Below are positions 8,520-18,733 of a stretch of DNA of 64,000 bases, piece after piece. A program made the position numbers and the translations under genes. The first letter of the stretch is position 1, and each line of letters begins with the position of its first letter. The notes under the pieces were generated by a model. That model searched no databases and was not told the origin of the DNA. It worked only from the letters and a program-made list of their open reading frames with translations. This stretch comes from Maribacter sp. HTCC2170. Lineage in GTDB: Bacteria; Bacteroidota; Bacteroidia; Flavobacteriales; Flavobacteriaceae. Where the stretch lies: contig NC_014472.1 in the NCBI RefSeq assembly GCF_000153165.2, positions 3,406,001 through 3,470,000 of the forward strand, in the 5' to 3' direction.

Positions 8520-11500
8520 TTATTTTACCTCTTTCATTAGCTCTTCAATAGATCTCTCAAGTTGCTCATCCCTACCTTTATCAACTACCCCTGGCATATT
8601 CTTTACCTTAATATCAGGATTAGTCTGGTTATTTTCCATCCATTCACCAGCCTTGTTTTTAGCACTTACAGGTACTACTCCCCAAACACCGCCATTGGGT
8701 AAACGTTCCCATCCTGCAAAACTACAGGTCCCAGGAACTGGCATACCAACAGTCTTACCAATCTTTAAATCGGAATAACCACTAGCAAAACAATGGCCAT
8801 CACTATACATAGATTCATTATACATGGCCAGGGTAGGCTTGGTCCATCTTGATGTTGGTTCTCCTCCAACTCTTCTACTTTCAGTTTCATAAGATATAAA
8901 CGGTACACCTGTGAAGAACATGGCCAAATCTGCCACTAAATCCCCTCCTCCGTTGAACCTTGTGTCTACAATAACCGCCTTCTTATCAGAAAATTTACCC
9001 ATCATTCGCTCATAAATGGTGCGGTAAGGACCATCACTCATCCCCGGAATATGAACATACCCTAAAGTACCGTTACTTTTCTTTTCAACTTCTTTCTCAT
9101 TTTGTTTTACCCAACGTTTGTATAACAAACCTCTTTCTTCGCCTAAGGAAATTGGTTTTACCGTTATCTGTCTTCTTGCCCCTTTAGAATCCAAAACCTC
9201 AAGCAAAGTAAAATTACCTGCTATCCTATTTAAATAAGTGGCAACATCTTTTGAAGGCATAATGGTTTCACCGTTGATTTTGTCAATAACCATTCCTTTC
9301 TTTAATTTCAAGGATGCTTTGTCTAACGGACCTCCGTTAAGTATCTCTGCGATTTTAATCCCATTTCCAGAATGTGAATAATCCATAAAAATACCTAAAG
9401 ACGCAGTTGCGTCACCATTAGGTATTGAACCTCTATACCTTCCACCAGCATGGGAAACATTCAATTCACCTAAAAATTCCGAAATCATTTCAGCAAACTC
9501 ATGGGAGTTCCCAATATGTGGCAAATATTTCTCATACTCCGTTCGCATTTGTTTCCAATCTATTCCATGAAAATTAGAATGATAGAAAATAGCATTGGTT
9601 CGTAACCAAATATGATCGAACATGAATCTTCTTTCAGCATCTGCGTCCAAAACCATTTCTGAGTTTATTTTCACAGCTTTGGTCTTTTTTGCCTTTAGGT
9701 CAACTTTAGAAATTTTACCATCGCTCAAAAGGAATAAGTTTTCCTGCTTTTTATCCCATTGCAAACTAGCAGACTTGGCGCCAAGTGAAACAAGCATTTT
9801 TGTACTCTTTGTTCGCAACTCGGTTTCCCAAAGGTTCAATCCTTTTTCAAATTGTGCCAGATAATAAAGCTTCTCTCCATCTTTGGAAAGCACGGCATCT
9901 GCCAATCGAGAGGAATGTATGGTCAATCTTGATTTTCTTGATTTTAAGTCTTCCCAATCAAATTTCAAGGTTTTTACAGCTTCTTCTTTTTTGTCTTTAT
10001 CCTCATCTTTCTTCTTTTTCTTACTTCCCTTATCAACTTCTTTTTTATCCTTGTCTTCTTTGTTTATTTCTTCAATCTGTTTATTCAGCTCGTTCTCCTC
10101 CTTGGTCATCTTGAACTTATCCCAACTTTCCTTAGTTAAAAACATGCTATAGACATCAGCTTGACTACGACCACTGGTCGCGTAGCTTTTTAAACCATGA
10201 CGATTGGCAAACCAGATCATCTGCTCGCCACCATTCACCCATTTAGGATAAAAATCATAATAACCGCTTTCGGTTAGGTTTTCTCTTTTGCTTCCATCAG
10301 CAGCCAACATTAGAATTTCCCCATTGCTCAATGAAGCAGCCCAACTTACCAATAACCACTTACTATCAGGGCTCCATTTAAAATATTTATCGCCATCGGA
10401 CATATGAAACAGGTCCTTGGGCGTCAACAATGTTTTGGTCTCTTTTGTTTTCAGGTTCATGACTTTTAGTGTTCGTCTACCTTCTATGAACGCCACTGAA
10501 TTACCATCAGGGGAAAACTCAGGTAGATAAACATCCATATTACTTGACACTAAGGTTTCTTCTTTTACCAAAGTTGACCCATAAAAGAAAGGTTCCTCTT
10601 TTCGGACTTTTTTGGTTTGGTAGATACTCCATTTACCATTTCTTTCAGAAGAATAGGCAACTGCTTTTCCATCATGGGTGAATTTCACAAAGCGTTCTTG
10701 TTCTGGTGTATTAGTTAATCTTTTGGTCAATGAATTTTCAACTGAAGTCACAAAAACCTCTCCTCTCGAGATAAAGGCAATCTGTTTGCCATCGGGAGAT
10801 ATATCCATTTCCTGCACACCTCCTTTTATCGAAACGAATTTATCAGAATTAGTACCGGCCTGTGTTCGAATATTGATTTGCACCTTATTTGGCTCCTCAC
10901 CATCCTTCAATGTATACAATTCTCCGTCATAACTAAAGGCCATTGTACCTGCTCCTATACTCAAGGAACGTACCGGGTGCTTAGCCAGACTTGTTAGCCT
11001 TTCGTTCTGGGTTGGGTTCTCTAAACTCATTTTGTGCACATTAAAAGTGCCACTTTCCTCGCTCAGGTAGTACACGGTGTTTTGGTCTTGTGAATAAACA
11101 GGGTTACGATCTTCCCCGGCAAATGAGGTAATCATTTTATGTTCTCCCGAAGACACATCAAACGTCCAGACATCCCTTGTAATTGAAGATACATGGTGTT
11201 TTCTGAACTCATCTTCATATCCTTTTTTATCATGATAGATCAATTGCGAACCATTATTATTCACTTGTACATCTTCTATAGGCAAGGTAAGTACTTGACG
11301 CACCCTTCCCCCTTCTTTAGATACTGCGTATAATTCCGGTTGAGATCCTGTAGGGTATTGTCTATGGGCGACGTCATCTTGGCGCTGAGCTCCAAAAAAC
11401 ACCTCACTATCGTCTGCAGAAAAAGTATAGGGCCTTTCGTTATTACTATGAAACGTTAGCCTTGTTGCAGGCCCTCCTTTGGCATCCATAGTAAAAACAT

Positions 11501-11765
11501 CAAAATTACCATACCTATTGGATGCAAATGACAAGGTTTTGCCATCCTTGCTCCAAATAGTTGCATAATCATGTGCTTCATGAAAAGTAAGTTGCGTGGC
11601 ATCACCACCACTTGTTGCAACACTGTAAAGGTTGCCTTTATACGTAAAAGCAATAACTGACCCATCCGGCGAAATAGATGGGTATCTAACCCATTGCGGA
11701 TTTATCTGGGCAAATGCAAAAAATGTACTAAGAAGAAAGGTGAAGTAAAATGTTCTGATTTTCAT
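8520..11765 (-). CDS. Exported tricorn-like S41 peptidase with N-terminal beta-propellers and PDZ domain
   Basis: The 1081-residue product has a cleavable signal peptide (ending FFAFAQ). Repeated TolB/WD40-type blades (SPDGS, SKDGKTLSFASNR, SPDGKQIAF) run from about 25 to 550. A lysine/glutamate-rich linker spans roughly 560-600 and further propeller residues reach about 720. A tricorn core domain follows, then a PDZ domain (about 820-880) and the S41 domain. Tricorn catalytic features align: His772 in NVSHAGG, VDTRFNGGGD, and the nucleophile Ser988 in MYSDGHC. The role is probably degradation of oligopeptides in the periplasm or at the surface; Thermoplasma tricorn does this in the cytosol. 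It is read toward the bidirectional terminator and diverges from the propeller-amidohydrolase gene. Confidence 0.9.
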   Translation of the reverse strand: MKIRTFYFTFLLSTFFAFAQINPQWVRYPSISPDGSVIAFTYKGNLYSVATSGGDATQLTFHEAHDYATIWSKDGKTLSFASNRYGNFDVFTMDAKGGPATRLTFHSNNERPYTFSADDSEVFFGAQRQDDVAHRQYPTGSQPELYAVSKEGGRVRQVLTLPIEDVQVNNNGSQLIYHDKKGYEDEFRKHHVSSITRDVWTFDVSSGEHKMITSFAGEDRNPVYSQDQNTVYYLSEESGTFNVHKMSLENPTQNERLTSLAKHPVRSLSIGAGTMAFSYDGELYTLKDGEEPNKVQINIRTQAGTNSDKFVSIKGGVQEMDISPDGKQIAFISRGEVFVTSVENSLTKRLTNTPEQERFVKFTHDGKAVAYSSERNGKWSIYQTKKVRKEEPFFYGSTLVKEETLVSSNMDVYLPEFSPDGNSVAFIEGRRTLKVMNLKTKETKTLLTPKDLFHMSDGDKYFKWSPDSKWLLVSWAASLSNGEILMLAADGSKRENLTESGYYDFYPKWVNGGEQMIWFANRHGLKSYATSGRSQADVYSMFLTKESWDKFKMTKEENELNKQIEEINKEDKDKKEVDKGSKKKKKDEDKDKKEEAVKTLKFDWEDLKSRKSRLTIHSSRLADAVLSKDGEKLYYLAQFEKGLNLWETELRTKSTKMLVSLGAKSASLQWDKKQENLFLLSDGKISKVDLKAKKTKAVKINSEMVLDADAERRFMFDHIWLRTNAIFYHSNFHGIDWKQMRTEYEKYLPHIGNSHEFAEMISEFLGELNVSHAGGRYRGSIPNGDATASLGIFMDYSHSGNGIKIAEILNGGPLDKASLKLKKGMVIDKINGETIMPSKDVATYLNRIAGNFTLLEVLDSKGARRQITVKPISLGEERGLLYKRWVKQNEKEVEKKSNGTLGYVHIPGMSDGPYRTIYERMMGKFSDKKAVIVDTRFNGGGDLVADLAMFFTGVPFISYETESRRVGGEPTSRWTKPTLAMYNESMYSDGHCFASGYSDLKIGKTVGMPVPGTCSFAGWERLPNGGVWGVVPVSAKNKAGEWMENNQTNPDIKVKNMPGVVDKGRDEQLERSIEELMKEVK

Positions 11766-11927
11766 GATTGATTCCTGAATTAAAAATAGTTTCGGAAGAT
11801 AGGGAAAAGAAAAAAACTAGCCTGAGTAAAAGGTGAATTTATCGCTTCTTCCCATTAACATCATTTTAAGACATTGTCGCAAAGATTTAGGTATATTTAT
11901 GCGACTAATTAACCCACCTTACAACCA

Positions 11928-14900
11928 ATGAAAAAATTACTCCTCACACTGGTGCTGTTCGCATCTATTTCCTTATTTGGCCAAGAAGACAAAAAAGATA
12001 CAAAAACAAAGGAAAAATGGGATATCTCAAACCCGAAGGGGCAGTTTAATTATATTGAACATCAATTTAAGACAGACGAAGGTACATGGATGAACCTTGA
12101 TGTAAGCCCAGATGGAAAAACCATTGTCTTTGACCTTCTAGGAGATATTTACAGTATACCCATTACTGGAGGAAATGCAAAAATTTTGCGAACTGGTATT
12201 CCTTTTGAGATACAACCAAGATTTAGTCCTAATGGAAAAAAAATTGCCTTCACCAGTGATGCAGGCGGTGGCGATAATATTTGGACCATGAATATCGATG
12301 GTAGTGATGCCAAGCAAATCACTAAAGAAAAATTCAGGTTGTTGAATAATGTAAGTTGGATGCCCGATGGAAACTATTTTGTGGCCAGGAAGCATTTTAC
12401 ATCACAGCGGTCCTTAGGAGCAGGTGAACTTTGGCAATATCATATTTCAGGTGGTTCTGGGTTGCAACTTACCAAACGAAAAAATGATCAGCAAGACGTA
12501 AACGAGCCCAATATTTCTCCTGATGGTAAGTATATGTATTATAGTGAAGATGTTTATCCTGGTGGATATTTTCAATACAACAAAGACCCAAACAAACAAA
12601 TCTATGTTATAAAACGATATGATTTTGAAACAGGCAAGACCATTATTGTAACCGGAGGACCGGGAGGTGCAGCCAGACCTCAAGTTTCTCGTGATGGGAA
12701 AAAGTTGGCTTTTATTAAAAGGGTTAGAACAAAAACAGTATTATTCATTCATGACTTGGAAACGGGGGAAGAGTGGCCCGTAATTGATTCACTTAACAAA
12801 GACCAGCAGGAGGCATGGGCCATTTTTGGTGTTTACCCTAGCTTTAGTTGGTTACCTAATGACAAGGGCATTGTTTTTTGGAACAAAGGAAAGATTCACA
12901 AGGTTGATATAAATACCTTGGTGGTTACAAATATTCCGTTCACAGTTGATGCTAAAATAAAAATCGCCGAAACCGTTCATTTTGATTCGCCCGTTGCGCC
13001 AGAAGAATTTTCCGCTAAGGTTATTAGACATGCTGTGACTTCACCAGATAAAAAAACCTTGGTATTTAGTGCATTGGGACATTTATGGACCAAAAGATTA
13101 CCAAATGGCAAACCAAAACGTTTGACCAAATCTGAGAATTTAGAATTTGAACCGTCGTTCTCAGCTGATGGAAAAAAACTAGTATACGTATCATGGAACG
13201 ATGAGAGTTTGGGGGCAATACATTCAATTCCAGTAACGGGAGGAACCCCCTCCAAATTAACGACTCAAAAAGGAATTTACAGAACTCCTACTTATAGCCC
13301 AGATGGTAAAATGATTGTTTATGGAAAAGAGTCTGGCAACAATGATCAGGGGCGAACTTTTTCTAAGAAATCGGGGTTATATACCATGAGTGCTAACGGA
13401 ACAAACCCTAAATGGATTTCAAAAGAAGGTGAATATCCACAGTTTACAGCCAACGGAAAACGCATCTTTTACAGAACAGGAGGAACTTACTTCGGTAATT
13501 TGACCAAAACACTTCATTCTATAGACCTTAATGGAAAGGATAAAAGAAATCATATTAAATCAAAATATGCCAATTTACTAGTACCTAGCCCTGATAATAA
13601 GTGGGTTGCATTCACCAATTTACACAAAGCCTTTATTGCACCATTAAACTTGAACGGAAAAACTGTTGATTTAGATAATAATTCTAAATCAGTTCCAGTT
13701 TCACAAATTGCTAAAGATGCCGGCATTAATCTTCATTGGTCTAAAGACAGTAAAACGATTTTCTGGACTTTGGGAGATGAATACTTTTCCAACAATATCA
13801 AGGATCGTTATACTTTTTTACCTGGCTCACCTGAAAAAGTTACAGCTATGGACTCTGTAGGACTAAAAATTGGTCTTACCGGTAAAACGGATAGGCCTGA
13901 AGGTCGTATAGCTTTTACCAATGCCAGGATTATTACAATGGAAGGTGATGAAGTAATTGAAAACGGCACTATATTAATTCATGAAAACCGAATTGAAAAA
14001 TTGGGCAATTCAGGTGATATCAAGATTCCTTCTGGAGTAAAAATCTATGATGTGGAAGGAAAGACCATTATGCCAGGCATAGTTGATGCCCATGCCCACA
14101 TAGGTGGTTTTAGGTATGGTTTGGCAACACAAAAACACTGGCAATTATATGCCAATTTGGCCTTTGGTGTTACCACTGTACATGATCCATCTGCCAATAC
14201 AGAGAGTATTTTCACAATGTCAGAAATGGTCAAAAACGGAACAATGGTAGGACCTAGAATTTATTCCACCGGCTTTATTCTTTATGGTGCCGATGGGGAT
14301 TTCAAAGCTGTTGTCAACAATTTAGAAGATGCCAAATCAGCAATAAGACGTACCAAAGCCTTTGGTGCTAAATCGGTAAAGAGTTATAATCAACCCCGTC
14401 GAGAACAACGTCAACAAATATTACAGGCAGCACGTGAATTGGGAATAAATGTTGTTCCAGAAGGTGGCTCTACCTTCTATGCGAATATGACAATGGTTAT
14501 GGATGGGCATACAGGGATTGAACATAATATTCCCGTAGCCCCTGTTTATAAAGATGTAATTGAATTATGGAAAACGAGTGGTTCGGGCTATACACCAACA
14601 TTGATTGTGAATTATGCAGGCATGAGTGGAGAATATTACTTCTACCAAAAAGATAATGTCTGGGAAAATGAAAAATTGTTGAAATACACTCCTAGAGCGA
14701 TTATTGATGCCAGATCAAGACACAGGGTTATGGTTCCTGATGAAGAATACGAGAATGGTCATATACTAACCTCAAAAACAGTAACCGATCTTTCCCAAGC
14801 CGGAGTCAAGGTAAATTTAGGAGCTCACGGGCAATTACAAGGTCTTGGTGCTCATTGGGAGCTTTGGATGCTACATCAAGGTGGAATGACCAATCATGAG

Positions 14901-15224
14901 GCACTACAGACAGCTACTATTAATGGGGCTAATTATATAGGGGCAGGAAAAGAAATAGGATCCTTAAAAGAAGGTAAGTTGGCAGATTTGATTGTATTAG
15001 AAAACAATCCTTTGGAGGATATACGGAATACCGAAAGTGTAATATACACAATGGCCAATGGTAGATTGTACGATACCGATACCATGCATGAAATTGGAAA
15101 TAACACCAATAATCGTGGTATGTTTTGGTTTGAAAACAATAAGTATAACGGCTCATTTCCTTGGCATGAAGAGGCCCAAAGTTTTACCAGACCTGGCTGC
15201 GGTTGCCATATAGGTCACAATTAG
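11928..15224 (+). CDS. Exported amidohydrolase with N-terminal TolB-like beta-propeller
   Basis: The 1098-residue product starts with a signal peptide (LFASISLFGQ). Residues about 40-640 are TolB/DPP-type propeller repeats (VSPDGKTIVF, FSPNGKKIAFTSD, ISPDGKYMYY, YSPDGKMIVYG). About 665-1060 is a metal-dependent amidohydrolase barrel: DAHAHIGG supplies His722 and His724, further histidines lie in DGHTGIEHN and LGAHGQ, and the barrel closes with GSLKEGKLADLIVL. The family hydrolyses C-N bonds, for example prolidase-like or N-acyl-dipeptide substrates; the substrate is unknown. The C-terminus ends in a Cys-Gly-Cys-His cluster. The sortilin-like gene follows after 28 bases with an almost identical N-terminal signal sequence, so the two form an operon, divergent from the tricorn-like gene. 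Confidence 0.9.
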   Translation: MKKLLLTLVLFASISLFGQEDKKDTKTKEKWDISNPKGQFNYIEHQFKTDEGTWMNLDVSPDGKTIVFDLLGDIYSIPITGGNAKILRTGIPFEIQPRFSPNGKKIAFTSDAGGGDNIWTMNIDGSDAKQITKEKFRLLNNVSWMPDGNYFVARKHFTSQRSLGAGELWQYHISGGSGLQLTKRKNDQQDVNEPNISPDGKYMYYSEDVYPGGYFQYNKDPNKQIYVIKRYDFETGKTIIVTGGPGGAARPQVSRDGKKLAFIKRVRTKTVLFIHDLETGEEWPVIDSLNKDQQEAWAIFGVYPSFSWLPNDKGIVFWNKGKIHKVDINTLVVTNIPFTVDAKIKIAETVHFDSPVAPEEFSAKVIRHAVTSPDKKTLVFSALGHLWTKRLPNGKPKRLTKSENLEFEPSFSADGKKLVYVSWNDESLGAIHSIPVTGGTPSKLTTQKGIYRTPTYSPDGKMIVYGKESGNNDQGRTFSKKSGLYTMSANGTNPKWISKEGEYPQFTANGKRIFYRTGGTYFGNLTKTLHSIDLNGKDKRNHIKSKYANLLVPSPDNKWVAFTNLHKAFIAPLNLNGKTVDLDNNSKSVPVSQIAKDAGINLHWSKDSKTIFWTLGDEYFSNNIKDRYTFLPGSPEKVTAMDSVGLKIGLTGKTDRPEGRIAFTNARIITMEGDEVIENGTILIHENRIEKLGNSGDIKIPSGVKIYDVEGKTIMPGIVDAHAHIGGFRYGLATQKHWQLYANLAFGVTTVHDPSANTESIFTMSEMVKNGTMVGPRIYSTGFILYGADGDFKAVVNNLEDAKSAIRRTKAFGAKSVKSYNQPRREQRQQILQAARELGINVVPEGGSTFYANMTMVMDGHTGIEHNIPVAPVYKDVIELWKTSGSGYTPTLIVNYAGMSGEYYFYQKDNVWENEKLLKYTPRAIIDARSRHRVMVPDEEYENGHILTSKTVTDLSQAGVKVNLGAHGQLQGLGAHWELWMLHQGGMTNHEALQTATINGANYIGAGKEIGSLKEGKLADLIVLENNPLEDIRNTESVIYTMANGRLYDTDTMHEIGNNTNNRGMFWFENNKYNGSFPWHEEAQSFTRPGCGCHIGHN

Positions 15225-15252
15225 AATATATAGAAAATACAATAGAAACAAA

Positions 15253-18200
15253 ATGAAAAAATTACTTTCCGTAGTGATGCTCTTTGCATCAATTTCACTT
15301 TTTGCACAAGATTTTAAGATGGACATGGTCCAGGATATGAAACCCCGAAATATTGGGCCTGGAGGAATGAGTGGCCGTGTTACCGCAATTGATGTTGTTC
15401 ACAATAATCCTGATGTAATTTACGCGGGTACAGCTTCTGGCGGGCTTTGGAAATCTACTTCTGGAGGAATTAAATGGGAACCTATTTTTGATAAGGAAGT
15501 AACCGCTTCAGTAGGTGCTGTTGCGATTCAGCAGTCCAATCCGTCTGTGATTTGGGTTGGTACAGGGGAAGGAAACCCTAGAAATAGCTTAAATGGAGGT
15601 TATGGAATCTACAGATCACTTGATGGTGGCAAGAATTGGAAATCAATGGGATTGGAAAAAACCCGGCATATCCATAGAATCAAAATTGACCCAACTGACC
15701 CAAATACCATTTATGTTGGGGCCATTGGTTCACCCTGGGGAGAACATGCAGAACGAGGTGTTTACAAAACTACCAACGGAGGAGAAACTTGGGAAAAAAT
15801 CCTTTTCGTAAATAACAAAACCGGAGTCGCAGATTTGATAATGGATCCCACCAATCCGAATAAACTCATTGCAGCCATGTGGGAACATAAAAGGGATCCG
15901 TGGTTTTTCAAGTCAGGTGGAAAAGGCAGTGGTTTGTACATGACCCATGATGGAGGAAAAAATTGGAAAAAACTATCAGAAAAAGATGGCCTGCCCAAAG
16001 GCGAACTTGGAAGAATAGGTGTTGCCATAGCACCAAGTAAACCAAACATTGTTTATGCTTTGGTCGAAGCAAAAAAGAATGCACTGTACAAGTCCGAAGA
16101 TGGTGGTTTTAAATGGGAAAAAATAAATGATAAACCAGGAATAGGCAATAGACCTTTTTATTATTCTGAGATTTATGTTGACCCCCAAAATGAAAATAGG
16201 CTTTATACAGTATTTACCTATGTAAATGTATCTCAGGATGGTGGTAAAAACTTCAAGGAATTAATGCCTGCGTATGGAGTTGACAACGGCATTCACCCGG
16301 ATCACCATGCTTGGTGGATACATCCTGAAAATGGCCAATTTATGGTGAATGGTAATGACGGAGGGCTTAATATTACTAGAGATGGTGGACAATCATGGCG
16401 TTTTATTGGCAACCTTCCTGTTGCACAGTTTTATCACATAAACACAGACAATGAATACCCGTACAATGTATATGGAGGTATGCAAGACAATGGCTCTTGG
16501 AGAGGACCTGCATACGTTTGGAGATCGCAGGGGATTCGCAACAGTTACTGGCAAGAAATTAGTTTCGGTGATGGCTTTGATGTTGTACCGGACCTAGAGG
16601 ATTCAAGATATGGTTATACTATGAGTCAACAAGGGTTTGTACAACGTTACGATCATGAAACCGGTAATAATTATATCGTACGCCCAACTCCACCAGATGC
16701 AAAAACGAAGCTACGTTTTAATTGGAACGCGGCTATTGGCCAAGATCCTTTTAATAATAGCACAGCGTATTTTGGCAGTCAGTTTGTGCACAAAACTACT
16801 GATAAGGGCCTGACATGGACCGTTATTTCCCCTGATTTAACCACCAATGACCCAGAAAAACAAAAACAAAGTGAAAGTGGCGGATTGACCATGGATGCCA
16901 CCGGAGCAGAGAACCATTGTACCATTTTGGTGATTGAACCATCTCTGTTAGAAAAAGATATGATGTGGACGGGCAGTGATGATGGTAGGGTGCACTATAC
17001 ACAAAACGGCGGTGCCAATTGGACAGAGGTGACACAAAATATCAAAGGATTACCAAAGGGTAGTTGGGTTGCTCAAATAAAAGCATCGAAAAAAAATAAA
17101 GGCGAAGCCCTGTTGATTGCTAACGACTATAGAAGATTCAACTACACCCCATATGCTTATAGAACAAAAAACTATGGCAAGACCTGGGAGCGTATTGTTG
17201 ATGGTACAGATGTAAAAAGCTATACTCTTTCTATTGTTGAAGATACTGAGAATCCAAATTTGATGTTTTTAGGAACAGACGATGGACTGTACATTTCCTT
17301 CAACGCTGGTGTAAAATGGCAAAAATGGACAGAAGGCTTCCCAACCGTATCAACCAAAGACTTAGTAATTCACCCTAGAGAACAAGATTTAGTGATTGGT
17401 ACTTTTGGCCGCGCTGCATGGGTCTTAGATGATATTCGCCCTCTAAGAGCAGTTGCCAGCGATGCCTCATTTCTAAAAAAAGAAATCGAGGTTTTCTCCC
17501 CTCCTACCGCTTACCAAGCAGCGTATCAACAACCTACTGGCAGTAGGTTCGGTGGTGATGCTCTTTATAATGCTGAAAACAGGAAATCAGGTGCAATGAT
17601 TACTTATTACCTGAAAGAAGGAAAGAAAAAAGAAAAAGATGATAGCGCCAAAAACGATAAAAAAGAAGAAGAAAAATCGGATAGCTCGGAGGAAAAAAAG
17701 AAATTGACCGGAGTTCAGAAAAAAGATTCCGTAATGTTTCAGATTTATGATGGTGAACGTTTAATTCGGACTATAAAGAAAAAGACTCCAGAAAAAGCTG
17801 GTTTCCATAGAATTTATTGGAACATGGATGAGAAAGGTCCAGACAGTCCTTCACGTAAAATCTCCAAAAGCAAAAATGAGAGAGGTGGTGCCGATGTAAA
17901 ACCTGGGAAGTTTAAGGTTAAAGTAAGCTTTGGTGAAATGAGCGATGAAACGAGCATTGAAGTAAAATCAGACCCAAGAATAGATGTTTCTTCAACCTCA
18001 ATCAACGAAGTTTACGAAACTTCACAAAAAATCAGTGACTTCACCCAAAAAGCAGCCGACGCTGTTAAACAATTGGTTGAGAGTAAAAATGTAGCAACCA
18101 AATATCAAAAAGAACTTAAAGAGTTAGATGATGATAAATATAAAGATCAAATAAAAGCTTCTAAGGATATTGTAATACAAATAGATTCTGTTATTGCACT

Positions 18201-18477
18201 CTATATAGGTAAAGAGGACAAAAGACAGGGGATTACCCGGAATCCTGAAATTACGGTAATGCAGCGCCTTGGCAATGCCAATTATTACTCTGCTACCCGT
18301 AAAACAGGAATTACCGCAACTGAAAAGAGACTTATTCATTTTGCTGAAGAAGAGCTTAGAAGTGCCCTTGAAAAAACGAATGCTTTCTTTAATGATAAAT
18401 GGAAGGCCTATAGAGAGGACATTGAAAAACAAGAATTTAGTCCTTTTAAAAAGGTCGAAACCTTTAGTTTGGACTAA
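15253..18477 (+). CDS. Exported sortilin/VPS10-like BNR (Asp-box) beta-propeller protein
   Basis: This 1074-residue secreted protein has a signal peptide (LFASISLFAQ) and about ten Asp-boxes spread over the first 700 residues, among them SLDGGKNW, TTNGGETW, THDGGKNW, SEDGGFKW, TRDGGQSW, TQNGGANW and TKNYGKTW. These are the fingerprint of the sortilin/glycosyl-hydrolase-like BNR propellers common in Bacteroidota. A Lys/Glu/Ser-rich low-complexity stretch at about 788-818 separates the propeller from a C-terminal beta domain and a helical tail. No glycosidase catalytic residues can be assigned, so a binding or scaffold role is as likely as hydrolysis. It is co-transcribed with the amidohydrolase upstream and ends before a clear terminator. 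Confidence 0.88.
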   Translation: MKKLLSVVMLFASISLFAQDFKMDMVQDMKPRNIGPGGMSGRVTAIDVVHNNPDVIYAGTASGGLWKSTSGGIKWEPIFDKEVTASVGAVAIQQSNPSVIWVGTGEGNPRNSLNGGYGIYRSLDGGKNWKSMGLEKTRHIHRIKIDPTDPNTIYVGAIGSPWGEHAERGVYKTTNGGETWEKILFVNNKTGVADLIMDPTNPNKLIAAMWEHKRDPWFFKSGGKGSGLYMTHDGGKNWKKLSEKDGLPKGELGRIGVAIAPSKPNIVYALVEAKKNALYKSEDGGFKWEKINDKPGIGNRPFYYSEIYVDPQNENRLYTVFTYVNVSQDGGKNFKELMPAYGVDNGIHPDHHAWWIHPENGQFMVNGNDGGLNITRDGGQSWRFIGNLPVAQFYHINTDNEYPYNVYGGMQDNGSWRGPAYVWRSQGIRNSYWQEISFGDGFDVVPDLEDSRYGYTMSQQGFVQRYDHETGNNYIVRPTPPDAKTKLRFNWNAAIGQDPFNNSTAYFGSQFVHKTTDKGLTWTVISPDLTTNDPEKQKQSESGGLTMDATGAENHCTILVIEPSLLEKDMMWTGSDDGRVHYTQNGGANWTEVTQNIKGLPKGSWVAQIKASKKNKGEALLIANDYRRFNYTPYAYRTKNYGKTWERIVDGTDVKSYTLSIVEDTENPNLMFLGTDDGLYISFNAGVKWQKWTEGFPTVSTKDLVIHPREQDLVIGTFGRAAWVLDDIRPLRAVASDASFLKKEIEVFSPPTAYQAAYQQPTGSRFGGDALYNAENRKSGAMITYYLKEGKKKEKDDSAKNDKKEEEKSDSSEEKKKLTGVQKKDSVMFQIYDGERLIRTIKKKTPEKAGFHRIYWNMDEKGPDSPSRKISKSKNERGGADVKPGKFKVKVSFGEMSDETSIEVKSDPRIDVSSTSINEVYETSQKISDFTQKAADAVKQLVESKNVATKYQKELKELDDDKYKDQIKASKDIVIQIDSVIALYIGKEDKRQGITRNPEITVMQRLGNANYYSATRKTGITATEKRLIHFAEEELRSALEKTNAFFNDKWKAYREDIEKQEFSPFKKVETFSLD

Positions 18478-18503
18478 AAACTATTTAAAAAATACAGAAC
18501 CAT

Positions 18504-18536
18504 AACCCCTCTAGTTATAAATTTGAGGGGTTTTTA
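18504..18536 (+). terminator. Rho-independent terminator ending the amidohydrolase-sortilin operon
   Basis: An eight-base stem (AACCCCTC / GAGGGGTT) with a 13-base AT-rich loop is followed by a T-run, 26 bases after the stop codon of the sortilin-like gene. Confidence 0.85.
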
Positions 18537-18672
18537 TTTATTACATGTTTCTATTTTTCTTTCATCAACATAAATACTTATTAGTAATAAGTTAGACTTT
18601 TTGACCCTTTAAAAAAGCATAAAATTTTACAAAAACTTGATTTTTATCAGGTTTTCCCATACAGCTCACTAG

Positions 18673-18680
18673 TACATTTG
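18673..18680 (+). promoter_or_regulatory. -7 box upstream of the DUF2490 gene
   Basis: TACATTTG matches the TAnnTTTG consensus exactly and lies 53 bases before the preferred ATG at 18734. No TTG is found at the ideal -33 distance; TTT at 18652-18654 is the closest match, with 18 bases between. Confidence 0.45.
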
Positions 18681-18733
18681 TAAACTCCCAACCGTATATT
18701 ATTTTGGGAGCAATAACAAACCAAACAACAATC

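Noticed and set aside
9785-10152. Plus-strand ORFs of 89-109 codons inside the tricorn-like protease gene
   Set aside because: They are antisense to the Lys/Glu-rich linker; reversed Lys/Glu codons give Ser/Leu/Phe-rich frames without stops. No independent signal.
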